Origin: Clostridiaceae bacterium | GTDB taxonomy: Bacteria > Bacillota > Clostridia > Acetivibrionales > DTU013 | Assembly (NCBI GenBank): GCA_012799845.1 | Contig: JAAZKL010000066.1 | Location: 1 to 11,145, forward strand | Length of the DNA stretch: 11,145 nt | Direction of reading: 5' to 3' | Shown: in pieces, positions 1 to 5,496 of the stretch | Layout: each line of letters opens with the position of its first letter | Position numbering within the stretch: the stretch's first letter is position 1 | Translations under genes and position numbers: made by a program | The notes under the pieces: model-generated | The model's database searches: none | What the model was told of the DNA's origin: nothing | Seen by the model: only the letters and a program-made list of their open reading frames with translations

Positions 1-988
1 CCCTTCTGCATGCCATATCCAAGGACATTTGAGACCGTCAGCCCGGTGATGCCGATCCTGTCAAGAGCGGTCTGGAGCTGAGTAAATTTATCCTGGTTCG
101 TGATGATGGTGACCTTTGTCATTTTGACTCCGTGATGCGCCCTATTGATCACGGGGATCGCAACATCAGGCGATACAGGCTCGTAAGCGGGTTTCTGCGT
201 TTCAGCATGGCTTATCGTCTGTGTGCCTGCCAGGCTTAATATTCCGGCTGCGGCACCATTATCGGCAGCCAGAACAGGAACTGCCGGAGCAAAGTCAGGA
301 TAAGCGGAGTTCCCGTGCTCGCCGATATCGAGGCCCTGGGTCTCCTCTTCAGGGCTGACACGGATGCCAACTGTTTTCCTGAGAAGGCTCCAGACCAGCC
401 AGGACGCTGCGAATGTAAACGCGCCGACAGCGATGATACCAATGATCTCAGCTGTGAGAAGCGACAGGCCACCGCCGAAGAATAGACTGTATCGCCCGCG
501 AAGTCCAGGAATCCAAGTTTGGCCAGCCAGCCGCCGCCCCAGATCCAGTGGCCGACGATCGGGTAGATGACAAGCGTCAGTATGAAAGAGAACAGTATAA
601 AGGAGATATACTTGACGCGCTCCGCGACCGCCCCTGATACTATGGTTGCCGCAGTGCCGCAGAAGACCAGCTGGAAGAAGAACTTTCCCCAGAATGGCAC
701 ACTCGGCGTCAGGGTATCCTTGTAGAACTCGATGCTGGATCCGCTCAGGACAGAAAGATGCTGCGTTCCTGCGAACAGACCGTCTCCGCCGAACATCAGC
801 CCCCATCCCAGCAGCATGAAGCCCAGCGAGGAAACAGCGAAAACAATGAAGTTCTTCGACAGGATGTTGACAGTATTTTTTGATCTGGCAAATCCGGATT
901 CGACTGCTGCGAAACCGAGGTTCATGAAGAAAACCAATACAGCCGCGAGCAGTACCCAGATGGTATCAACTATCATTGTGATATCCAT
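1..988 (-). pseudogene. amt: Ammonium transporter-PII fusion (amt-glnK type), internally deleted and frameshifted; runs off left edge
   Basis: The intact form would be an 11-helix ammonium channel fused at its C-terminus to a PII nitrogen-sensor domain, an arrangement known in Clostridia. Translation starts at ATG 986-988 behind AAGGGGG. Residues 1 to ~168 are a good Amt N-terminus, including GHWIWGGGW and then DFAGDTV. At about 485-490 the reading frame changes. A second frame, without a start of its own, then reads LFFGGGLSLLTAE (last membrane helix), TVGIRVSPEEE and GLDIGEHG (the Amt cytosolic tail), a ~45-residue linker, and from about position 125 a PII start (KVTIITNQDKF, GITGLTVSNVLGYGMQKG) cut by the window edge. 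The lost segment should carry both pore histidines (His168 and His318 in E. coli AmtB), so no working channel is possible. A misassembly is the alternative to a true pseudogene. The family call is firm. Confidence 0.9.
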
Positions 989-1012
989 TATTCATTCCCC
1001 CTTAAAATTTTG

Positions 1013-1046
1013 AGGCGTGTATTTTACTGCGGTAAAATACACGCCT
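1013..1046 (-). promoter_or_regulatory. Perfect 15-bp hairpin just upstream of the amt ribosome binding site
   Basis: Arms 1013-1027 and 1032-1046 are exact reverse complements around a 4-base loop. On the minus strand the hairpin ends 24 bases before the amt start codon and about 10 bases before its AAGGGGG site. In that direction no U-run follows it directly, so it reads better as a leader structure than as a terminator. The plus direction has only a short T stretch. A regulatory role is inference. Confidence 0.6.
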
Positions 1047-1137
1047 TTGTGCGTATCGCTTCAGGTTTCAGCAATAAATTTTGCTTCTCAGGCAGGTTCC
1101 GGAACACCTTTCCTGTAAATTTGAGTCTGCCGGCTGC

Positions 1138-1206
1138 CGGGCTAAGCCCGGGCCAGGTATAAGCTGGGCAAAGCCCGAGCCAGGTATAAGCCGGCGAAGC
1201 CCGAGC
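1138..1206 (-). repeat. 27-bp tandem repeat, 2.6 copies, each copy holding a small GC hairpin, in the amt leader
   Basis: Units lie at 1138-1164, 1165-1191 and 1192-1206 (partial). On the minus strand each has a core of the form GGGC-TTN-GCCC, a 4-5 bp stem with a three-base loop. The loops are TTC, TTT and TTA, and the cores are joined by a conserved linker, CTTATACCTGG. Changes between copies largely keep the hairpin pairing. The array sits between the leader terminator-like hairpin and amt. No known riboswitch or ANTAR-target family was recognised. Confidence 0.7.
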
Positions 1207-1216
1207 AAATTATAAT

Positions 1217-1249
1217 AAAAAAGCGCTGCGGGCTTTCGGCCCTCAGCGC
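1217..1249 (-). terminator. Intrinsic terminator or attenuator early in the amt leader
   Basis: GCGCTG and GGGC at 1223-1233 pair with GCCC and CAGCGC at 1239-1249, with one internal mismatch and a 5-base loop. On the minus strand six T residues follow (1217-1222). The palindromic octamer ATTATAAT flanks it on both sides (1209-1216 and 1257-1264) and could extend the stem. No minus-strand gene lies upstream, and the structure begins only ~15 bases after the predicted start site of the promoter at 1270-1298. It is therefore a candidate attenuator for amt or the end of a very short RNA. Confidence 0.65.
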
Positions 1250-1269
1250 CTTTGCTATTATAATAACAC

Positions 1270-1298
1270 ATGATATCCGAAACCTATTAGACCGTCAA
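1270..1298 (-). promoter_or_regulatory. Sigma-A-like promoter reading toward amt
   Basis: On the minus strand, TTGACG (1293-1298) and TATCAT (1270-1275) are separated by exactly 17 bases. The predicted start near 1263 gives an amt leader of about 275 nt containing the three structured elements described separately. No gene is visible between 1299 and 1576 on either strand apart from the short repeats at 1442-1480. Confidence 0.6.
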
Positions 1299-1441
1299 TA
1301 GAAATAATACTGAATAAATGCGGCTTACGGCATGCATCTGTTATTGAAATTGCCCAACAGACAACCGTTGATGTCTTCGCAGGCTGTCCTTATATGCAGG
1401 TCTGCCGCCCGGACTCCGCCTTGCGCTGCAGGTACATTAAG

Positions 1442-1480
1442 CAGGTCTGCAGGCATATGGAACAGGCTGCAGGCATATGG
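1442..1480. repeat. Short direct repeat, CTGCAGGCATATGG twice
   Basis: A 14-base identity occurs at 1447-1460 and 1467-1480, within slightly larger imperfect units of about 19-20 bases (1442-1460 and 1463-1480). A further degenerate CTGCAGG lies near 1427. There is no coding potential. It resembles the other degenerate short tandem duplications between genes in this window. Confidence 0.6.
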
Positions 1481-1515
1481 GATGGGAATGTAAGCTCATG
1501 GTACATATATATGAT

Positions 1516-1545
1516 TTGATTATCATTAAGGATATGATGTATTAT
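1516..1545 (+). promoter_or_regulatory. Possible promoter ahead of the broken flavoprotein gene
   Basis: TTGATT (1516-1521) and TATTAT (1540-1545) are 18 bases apart, in an AT-rich stretch 32 bases before the first usable start codon of the remnant at 1577. In AT-rich DNA this may be chance. If real, it may be the original promoter, left next to a gene whose 5' part has been deleted. Confidence 0.35.
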
Positions 1546-1576
1546 TGAATAAAAATCAGATGGAGCATAATATCAG

Positions 1577-2017
1577 GTGGAAAGACGAAAGTATATCGGA
1601 CGTGTGAAGGAAGGCTATGTTAAATCTTTTTCATCAAGAGTGGCAAGGGTCGATGAAAAAGATATGGCAGGCTACGTGTCGCTGACAGAGATCGGGGAAG
1701 TACACCGACCGTTCATGGCCGGCGTGTTCATAGCCACGAAGCAGATCGCGAGGCAGTTGTTCTGATGGGGGATCCCCAAAACATACCGGCTCAATCAGAC
1801 TGTGGCGGCTTCAAAATGGGATGATGTGAAACCTGAGACAAAGGCGAAAATCGGGCGTAAAGCTGTGAAGATCGCGAAAAAGGCCAGGAAGAGGCTTGAG
1901 AAGGCACGCCGCGGACTGCGCCATAAGTTCATATTCAAAATGATGGGAAACATGCAGAAATCAGGGTTCGGCACACCCAGGGATGCTGCTTACCGGAAGG
2001 AACAGGGCTGGATCTGA
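1577..2017 (+). pseudogene. C-terminal remnant, probable flavodoxin-type NAD(P)H oxidoreductase, with in-frame TGA
   Basis: Two open stretches (1577-1765 and 1766-2017) are in the same frame, separated only by TGA at 1763-1765, and read as one ~146-residue protein. The first contains GRVKEGYVKSFSSRVARVDEKDM. The second contains PKTYRLNQTVAASKWDDV, a very basic Lys/Arg-rich helix (IGRKAVKIAKKARKRLEKAR), and ends YRKEQGWI. The ending and overall style resemble the C-terminal half of clostridial flavodoxin-family oxidoreductases. No N-terminal FMN-binding half is present: an in-frame stop lies at 1568-1570. The gene is thus missing its 5' half and carries a nonsense codon. The family is tentative; the broken state is well supported. 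Its stop is 3 bases from the end of the convergent gene at 2021. Confidence 0.55.
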
Positions 2018-2020
2018 CAA

Positions 2021-2437
2021 CTATGTAAGTATTACTTCATACACGCAGGATTTGTCTCCGCGCATCACAGATGCTTTTACAGTTGCCTGTACAGGACGGC
2101 CAAAAACCCTGCTGAACATCATTTCCGCAAATCCCTCTGAGCAACTGCACAGCTTCGGACACCTTACCCTGTCGTCCAGCGGGCACACACAAAAAGGCTT
2201 GTTTTCGTCTGCAATGACAATACCATTACCTCTGTCGAATGCAACCTTCCATCCCCAGGTTTCCTCAAGAAAAGTAATGAACTCTTCAGGTTTTCCCGCA
2301 AATGGCTCAAGCACCTTATCCATTTCATTTGCAGTATAATGGTGGATGGCGGCTTGCTTTATCTTTTTGTTTTCATCTTCGCTGCCGAAATATGACTCGA
2401 TTTCTCTGGAAACTTTTTCGGTGTCAAAATATGCCAT
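2021..2437 (-). CDS. Small cysteine-motif protein, resembles V4R/DUF6144-type domains
   Basis: A 138-residue soluble protein with no signal peptide or membrane segment. The start is ATG 2435-2437, because GGAGG lies 5 bases upstream; the open frame extends 40 codons further, but that extension has no ribosome binding site and runs toward the tandem repeat. The first ~70 residues are a charged helical region (YFDTEKVSREIESYFG). The C-terminal half has closely spaced cysteines, C-x-C-P ... C-P-x-x-C-x-C, followed by FGRPVQATVKASVMRGDKSC. The order Cys cluster, then GRPV, then S-V-x-R-G-D-x-x-C is what I associate with V4R/DUF6144-like small-ligand or metal-binding domains. Function is unknown. 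It is convergent with the broken flavoprotein gene. It appears intact. Confidence 0.7.
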   Translation of the reverse strand: MAYFDTEKVSREIESYFGSEDENKKIKQAAIHHYTANEMDKVLEPFAGKPEEFITFLEETWGWKVAFDRGNGIVIADENKPFCVCPLDDRVRCPKLCSCSEGFAEMMFSRVFGRPVQATVKASVMRGDKSCVYEVILT

Positions 2438-2542
2438 GGCTGCCTCCGAACCTATATTTATACAAAAATAATAATTCATAGTAAACGGCCGGTCAAGAAT
2501 TTTGTCCGGCGTTCCGGAACGGTGTCGGGCATACTGGCATTC

Positions 2543-2684
2543 CAGCTTTCTGTGCATTCCGTCCTTCCGCGCATTCTCAGCCTTCCACGTATTTCAGCTT
2601 TCTGCGCATTTTCGGCCTTCTATGTATTTCAGCTTTCCGTGTATTTCAGCTTTCCGCGCGTTTCAGTTTTCTGCGGATTTCCGG
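2543..2684. repeat. Degenerate 17-18 bp tandem repeat, about 8 units
   Basis: The region is built from diverged copies of a pyrimidine-rich unit close to CTTTCYGCGYATTTCAG. The most alike copies are the adjacent ones at ~2630-2668. It lies upstream of the minus-strand gene at 2437 and upstream of the bacterioferritin promoter, in a 425-base gap without genes. One frame stays open across it (2502-2699) and gives a low-complexity Phe/Ser/Ala peptide, which I regard as a by-product of the repeat. There are no conserved spacers, so it is not a CRISPR. Confidence 0.75.
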
Positions 2685-2725
2685 GATAAAATGTTATAAA
2701 CTGTCGCACATGCCAGATCCCTGTC

Positions 2726-2754
2726 TTGATAAGAGGAGAAAAAATTGGTAAAAT
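2726..2754 (+). promoter_or_regulatory. Sigma-A promoter of the bacterioferritin gene
   Basis: TTGATA (2726-2731) and TAAAAT (2749-2754) are separated by 17 bases. This is a strong match, about 100 bases upstream of the bacterioferritin start. The spacer contains an A-run. I see no clear Fur or PerR box. Confidence 0.65.
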
Positions 2755-2862
2755 ACTCATATGCAGTTCTAAGTGTGTATGCGGCAGCAGCCGGCGGGCA
2801 GATGGCTCATGTCTGAACCCGTATGAATTTACTCGAACTACCAAATGAAAGGAGTTGTTCTT

Positions 2863-3330
2863 ATGCAGGGATCACTGAAACTTATTGGTATGCTTAATGC
2901 CTTGCTTGCGGACGAGCTTGCGGCCATCAACCAGTATATCGTGCATGCGGAAATGTGCGAAGACTGGGGTTACGGCAAACTACATGAAGGCTTTGAAAAG
3001 CGGGCGCTGGATGAAATGAGGCATGCCGAAAAACTTATCGGAAGAATTCTGTTTCTCGGCGGTACGCCCATCGTATCCAACCTGAGCAATATCCAAATAG
3101 GAAACGAGATACCAAAGCAGATAGAATATGACCGTGCCGCGGAAGAAGGCGCAATCAAGGCATATAATGAAGCCATAGCGCTTGCTGCCGAGGAACGGGA
3201 CAATGCAACAAGGGATATACTTGTACAGATACTGAACGACGAAGACCGTCATATGGATGAGCTCGAGGAACTCCTGGACCAGATCGAGCAGATGGGACTG
3301 CCGTTTTTCCTGACGACCCAGGTCGAGTAG
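2863..3330 (+). CDS. bfr: Bacterioferritin (heme-type ferritin, iron storage)
   Basis: Subunit of a 24-mer iron-storage shell that oxidises Fe(II) and stores ferric mineral, limiting Fenton chemistry. With the start at ATG 2863 (GGAG 8 bases upstream) the protein has 155 residues, close to E. coli Bfr. Its ligands then fall at exactly the E. coli positions: ferroxidase Glu18, Glu51, His54, Glu94, Glu127 and His130, plus heme ligand Met52. This agreement decides the start over the in-frame ATG at 2845, whose following bases form the ribosome binding site. It is preceded by the promoter at 2726-2754 and followed by a tandem repeat that includes its stop codon, so it is probably monocistronic. 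Clostridial Bfr usually works with flavo-diiron proteins and rubredoxins in oxygen defence; the flavo-diiron gene lies 2.2 kb downstream. Confidence 0.96.
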   Translation: MQGSLKLIGMLNALLADELAAINQYIVHAEMCEDWGYGKLHEGFEKRALDEMRHAEKLIGRILFLGGTPIVSNLSNIQIGNEIPKQIEYDRAAEEGAIKAYNEAIALAAEERDNATRDILVQILNDEDRHMDELEELLDQIEQMGLPFFLTTQVE

Positions 3331-3448
3331 TTTGTTGACTCGGTCGAGTAGTTAGTTGATCCAGGTCGGGTAGTTTGATGACCCGGGTCGAGTTGTCTAC
3401 TGGCTCAGGTCGAGTAGTTTGACCGCCAGGGTTGAGCAGTATGAAGAC
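3318..3448. repeat. Degenerate ~22 bp tandem repeat, 6 units, starting inside the bacterioferritin 3' end
   Basis: Units lie at 3318-3340, 3341-3360, 3361-3382, 3383-3405, 3406-3426 and 3427-3448. They are diverged copies of CAGGTCGAGTAGTTTGNTGAC. The first unit contains the last codons and the TAG stop of bacterioferritin, so the array looks like amplification of the gene's own 3' end. There are no spacers and no coding potential. The gap to the MATE gene (3331-3656) otherwise holds a terminator-like hairpin and MATE upstream signals. Confidence 0.8.
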
Positions 3449-3486
3449 CCATGCTCAGGAAGAAATCTAAAAAGATCAATACCGAA

Positions 3487-3509
3487 AGGGCTGTAGCATC
3501 TACAGCCCT
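3487..3509. terminator. Perfect 10-bp hairpin, probable transcription terminator
   Basis: AGGGCTGTAG (3487-3496) pairs exactly with 3500-3509 around a 3-base loop. In the plus direction the following sequence is only modestly T-rich (TTGCTTTCC, then TTTTTGC about 17 bases later, as a direct repeat at 3510-3543). It probably ends the bacterioferritin transcript, with imperfect U-tracts. Confidence 0.5.
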
Positions 3510-3560
3510 ATTGCTTTCCTGAGCCTTTTTGCTTTCCTGAACCATTGCAAATCTTTCGTT

Positions 3561-3640
3561 TGTAATGTTACACATTTTTAATATTGAAGTCAGGCTATGT
3601 TTCTGCTTTTGTGGTAAAATGGCTTTTGTCTGCAAAAGCC
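3561..3640 (+). promoter_or_regulatory. Candidate MATE control region: TGTAA-TG-TTACA palindrome, extended -10 and leader hairpin
   Basis: A 12-base palindrome, TGTAATGTTACA (3561-3572), could be an operator. TAAAAT at 3615-3620 with TGG directly before it forms an extended -10; no good -35 is present. An 8-bp perfect hairpin (3621-3628 with 3633-3640, loop TCTG) lies at the expected transcript start, just before the GGAGG site of the MATE gene. The individual elements are visible; the regulatory role is inferred. Confidence 0.35.
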
Positions 3641-3656
3641 GCACTGGAGGATACTT

Positions 3657-5114
3657 ATGAGACAACCCGCATCGACAGGCACTTTTAGAAATATCCGGGA
3701 CACATTTATCGGGGACCGCCGGTTTTATGCCACAGTTTTCCGCCTTGTCCTGCCAATAATCGTTCAGAACACAATTTCAAATGCTGTTAACCTTTTGGAC
3801 AACATTATGATCGGGCAGGTAGGAACGCCCCAGATGTCAGGCGTCGCAATTGCCAACCAGCTTATATTCGTGTTTTACCTGGCTGTTTTTGGATCCCTTG
3901 CGGGTGCCGGCATATTCAGCGCACAGTTTTTTGGTGCGGGAGATCATGAGGGTTTGCGATATACGGTTCGGTTCAAGCTTTTGGCAGCCGTTTTTACATC
4001 TGCGGCCGTAATCGTTGTATTCCTGACATGCGGAGACCAGTTGATATCCCTGTATCTGACCGGTGAAGGGGACGCAGCCGAGAGAACAGCCATGTTCGGA
4101 TATGGCAGGAGATACCTTCAAATAATGCTGTGGGGCTTGCTGCCGTTCGCTATTTCGCAGGTATACGGCGGAACGCTCCGTGAGACAGGAGAGACTTTTC
4201 TTCCGATGAAGGCCAGCCTGGCCGGAGTGCTGACAAATCTCTGCCTTAATTACGTACTGATTTTCGGGAAGCTTGGTTTTCCTGCCATGGGTGTCGAAGG
4301 AGCAGCCATCGCAACTGTCATTTCGCGCTTTGTGGAGCTTGCCATTATTGTTGTATACACCCACAGGCATGCAGGCAGGTTCCGGTTCATTAAAGGGCTT
4401 TACAGATCGGCAAGGATCCCTAAAAGCCTTGCGATCAGTATAATCAGCAAGGGGCTGCCGCTCCTGTTTAATGAGTTGCTATGGTCGCTTGGAATGACCA
4501 CTTTGACGCAAATACTCTCGACCCGCGGGCTAAATGTGGTTGCAGGCCTCAACATAGCCTTTACTATAACGAATCTGTTCAATGTTATCGTTTTCTCCAT
4601 GGGCTCAGCAGTCGCCGTTATGGTCGGCCAGGCTCTCGGAGCCAACGATATTCCGCGCGCAAAGCAGACCGCGTGGAGGCTCATCTTTTTCAATGTCTGT
4701 ATCTGTATTGTGGTTGGCGGTGTGCTTGCCGTCCTGTCGCCCGTTATCCCTGGTATATACAATACCACTGACGATGTGCGTGCGCTGGCTTCCCGTTTTA
4801 TGCTGACGGGCGCAGTGTTCATGAGCTTTAATGCGGTGAGCCACTGTGCATACTTTACCATACGGTCGGGGGGCAAAACTCTTATAACGTTCCTTTTTGA
4901 CAGTGTTTACACATGGGGGCTGTTCATCCCTTATGTCTATGTGCTCACGCATTTTACATCGTTGGATATTATGGTTCTTTATCCGGTTTGCTGTCTGGGC
5001 GACATAGTAAAAAGCATAGTCGCGGTCATAATAGTCAAAGCCGGGCATTGGGCGCATAATATGGTTGCCGGTAATGCATTTGGCGAGCGGATCGAGGCTG
5101 AAGCCGGCCAGTGA
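3657..5114 (+). CDS. MATE family multidrug/cation efflux protein
   Basis: A 485-residue polytopic membrane protein, close to the usual ~450-480 of the family, with about 12 hydrophobic helices in two similar halves. Such proteins export cationic drugs or metabolites in exchange for Na+ or H+. The start ATG 3657 follows CTGGAGG at 6 bases. The N-terminal half has the typical opening, LPIIVQNTISNAVNLLDNIM, followed by IGQVGTPQMSGVAIANQ, and then GAGIFSAQFFGAGD. The second half shows the matching SKGLPLLFNELLW and GSAVAVMVGQALGAND segments. No frameshift is seen. The substrate cannot be predicted. The gene stands alone; its end is 12 bases from the minus-strand terminator of the tRNA gene, so the two units converge. 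Confidence 0.92.
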   Translation: MRQPASTGTFRNIRDTFIGDRRFYATVFRLVLPIIVQNTISNAVNLLDNIMIGQVGTPQMSGVAIANQLIFVFYLAVFGSLAGAGIFSAQFFGAGDHEGLRYTVRFKLLAAVFTSAAVIVVFLTCGDQLISLYLTGEGDAAERTAMFGYGRRYLQIMLWGLLPFAISQVYGGTLRETGETFLPMKASLAGVLTNLCLNYVLIFGKLGFPAMGVEGAAIATVISRFVELAIIVVYTHRHAGRFRFIKGLYRSARIPKSLAISIISKGLPLLFNELLWSLGMTTLTQILSTRGLNVVAGLNIAFTITNLFNVIVFSMGSAVAVMVGQALGANDIPRAKQTAWRLIFFNVCICIVVGGVLAVLSPVIPGIYNTTDDVRALASRFMLTGAVFMSFNAVSHCAYFTIRSGGKTLITFLFDSVYTWGLFIPYVYVLTHFTSLDIMVLYPVCCLGDIVKSIVAVIIVKAGHWAHNMVAGNAFGERIEAEAGQ

Positions 5115-5125
5115 AGATAATAATG

Positions 5126-5151
5126 AAAAAAGCCCTTGAAACTCAAAGGCT
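5126..5151 (-). terminator. Terminator of the tRNA-Val gene
   Basis: On the minus strand a hairpin, AGCCTTTGA paired with TCAAGGGCT with a small bulge (5131-5151), is followed directly by a run of six T (5126-5131). It begins 11 bases after the tRNA CCA end. On the plus strand the same hairpin lacks a T-run, so it may only weakly serve the MATE gene. Confidence 0.75.
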
Positions 5152-5161
5152 TTGCAGTATT

Positions 5162-5237
5162 TGGTGGGCAATGGGGGACTCGAACCCTCGACTTCTACCA
5201 TGTGAAGATAGCACTCTACCAGCTGAGTTAATTGCCC
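5162..5237 (-). tRNA. tRNA-Val, anticodon CAC
   Basis: A 76-base canonical cloverleaf with encoded CCA. The acceptor GGGCAAT pairs with ATTGCCC, the D stem is ACTC/GAGT, and the anticodon stem CTATC/GGTAG carries loop TTCACAT, which gives anticodon CAC (plus strand 5202-5204) reading the valine codon GTG. The T arm GAGGG/CCCCC with loop TTCGAGT has one A-C mismatch at its second pair. The variable loop is 5 bases. It has its own promoter (5258-5286) and terminator. Confidence 0.95.
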
Positions 5238-5257
5238 GAATATTATCTGCAAATTTA

Positions 5258-5286
5258 ATTATAACTCTACCAGCTCGATGATTCAA
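5258..5286 (-). promoter_or_regulatory. Promoter of the tRNA-Val gene; spacer carries a copy of the tRNA D-arm sequence
   Basis: On the minus strand TTGAAT (5281-5286) and TATAAT (5258-5263) are 17 bases apart, with the mature tRNA 20 bases downstream. Twelve of the 17 spacer bases (5264-5275) are identical to tRNA bases 5213-5224, the D loop and the second half of the D stem. Confidence 0.75.
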
Positions 5287-5328
5287 TAGGATTTTATCGC
5301 ATAAATCCTGCAAAATCCTACATAAATC

Positions 5329-5409
5329 CTACTCCTCGTAAATCATCTTTCTCGTCATTCCGCCGTCCACGACCAGGTTGATGCCTGTAACGAAGTTATT
5401 CTCACTTTT
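5329..5409 (-). pseudogene. C-terminal remnant of a short-chain dehydrogenase (SDR)
   Basis: On the minus strand, codons from 5403 down to the TAG at 5329-5331 read ENNFVTGINLVVDGG then MTRKMIYEE. The pattern (F-V/I-T-G-x-x-L-V-V-D-G-G-M followed by a short basic and acidic tail) is the hallmark end of classical SDR oxidoreductases, which are normally ~250 residues. An in-frame TAA at 5410-5412 closes the frame upstream, and no Rossmann glycine motif or YxxxK catalytic site exists in this gap. It is therefore the last ~25 codons of a lost gene, between the tRNA promoter and the flavo-diiron promoter. The stretch is short, but the match is specific. Confidence 0.8.
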
Positions 5410-5437
5410 TTACTCAAAACGGGTTGTTGTTTTCTAT

Positions 5438-5466
5438 CTGACTTTTGTTTATCCTATATTTATATT
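5438..5466 (+). promoter_or_regulatory. Probable promoter of the flavo-diiron gene
   Basis: CTGACT (5438-5443) and TATATT (5461-5466) are spaced 17 bases apart, ending 30 bases before the start codon at 5497. The -35 box is imperfect. The region is T-rich and no operator is recognised. Confidence 0.45.
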
Positions 5467-5496
5467 GGGCAATTACTTATTATGGAGGGATACAGT

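Noticed and set aside
1068..1271. Minus-strand open frame of 67 codons in the amt leader
   Set aside because: It spans the terminator hairpin and the 27-bp repeat, has no good ribosome binding site, and its composition simply reflects the repeat.
1763..1765. Selenocysteine or recoded TGA in the 1577-2017 reading frame
   Set aside because: No plausible SECIS hairpin follows: the GGGGATCCCC palindrome just after it leaves no loop. The gene's 5' half is missing anyway, and other nonsense and deletion events are nearby, so simple decay is more likely.
2502..2699. Plus-strand open frame encoding a Phe/Ser/Ala-rich repeated peptide
   Set aside because: It exists only because the 17-18 bp repeat keeps a frame open. 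It has no ribosome binding site, and the copies vary without respect for codon positions.
2543..3448. CRISPR array
   Set aside because: The repeats are directly adjacent, diverged and lack unique spacers; no cas genes are present.
3837..5252. Long minus-strand open frames across the MATE gene and tRNA
   Set aside because: They are shadows of the MATE coding sequence and pass through the tRNA gene. They show no family resemblance and no start sites.
5213..5275. Attachment site of an integrated element at tRNA-Val
   Set aside because: The 12-base duplicate matches the D-arm and lies upstream of the tRNA, not its 3' end. No integrase or mobile genes are present in the window.
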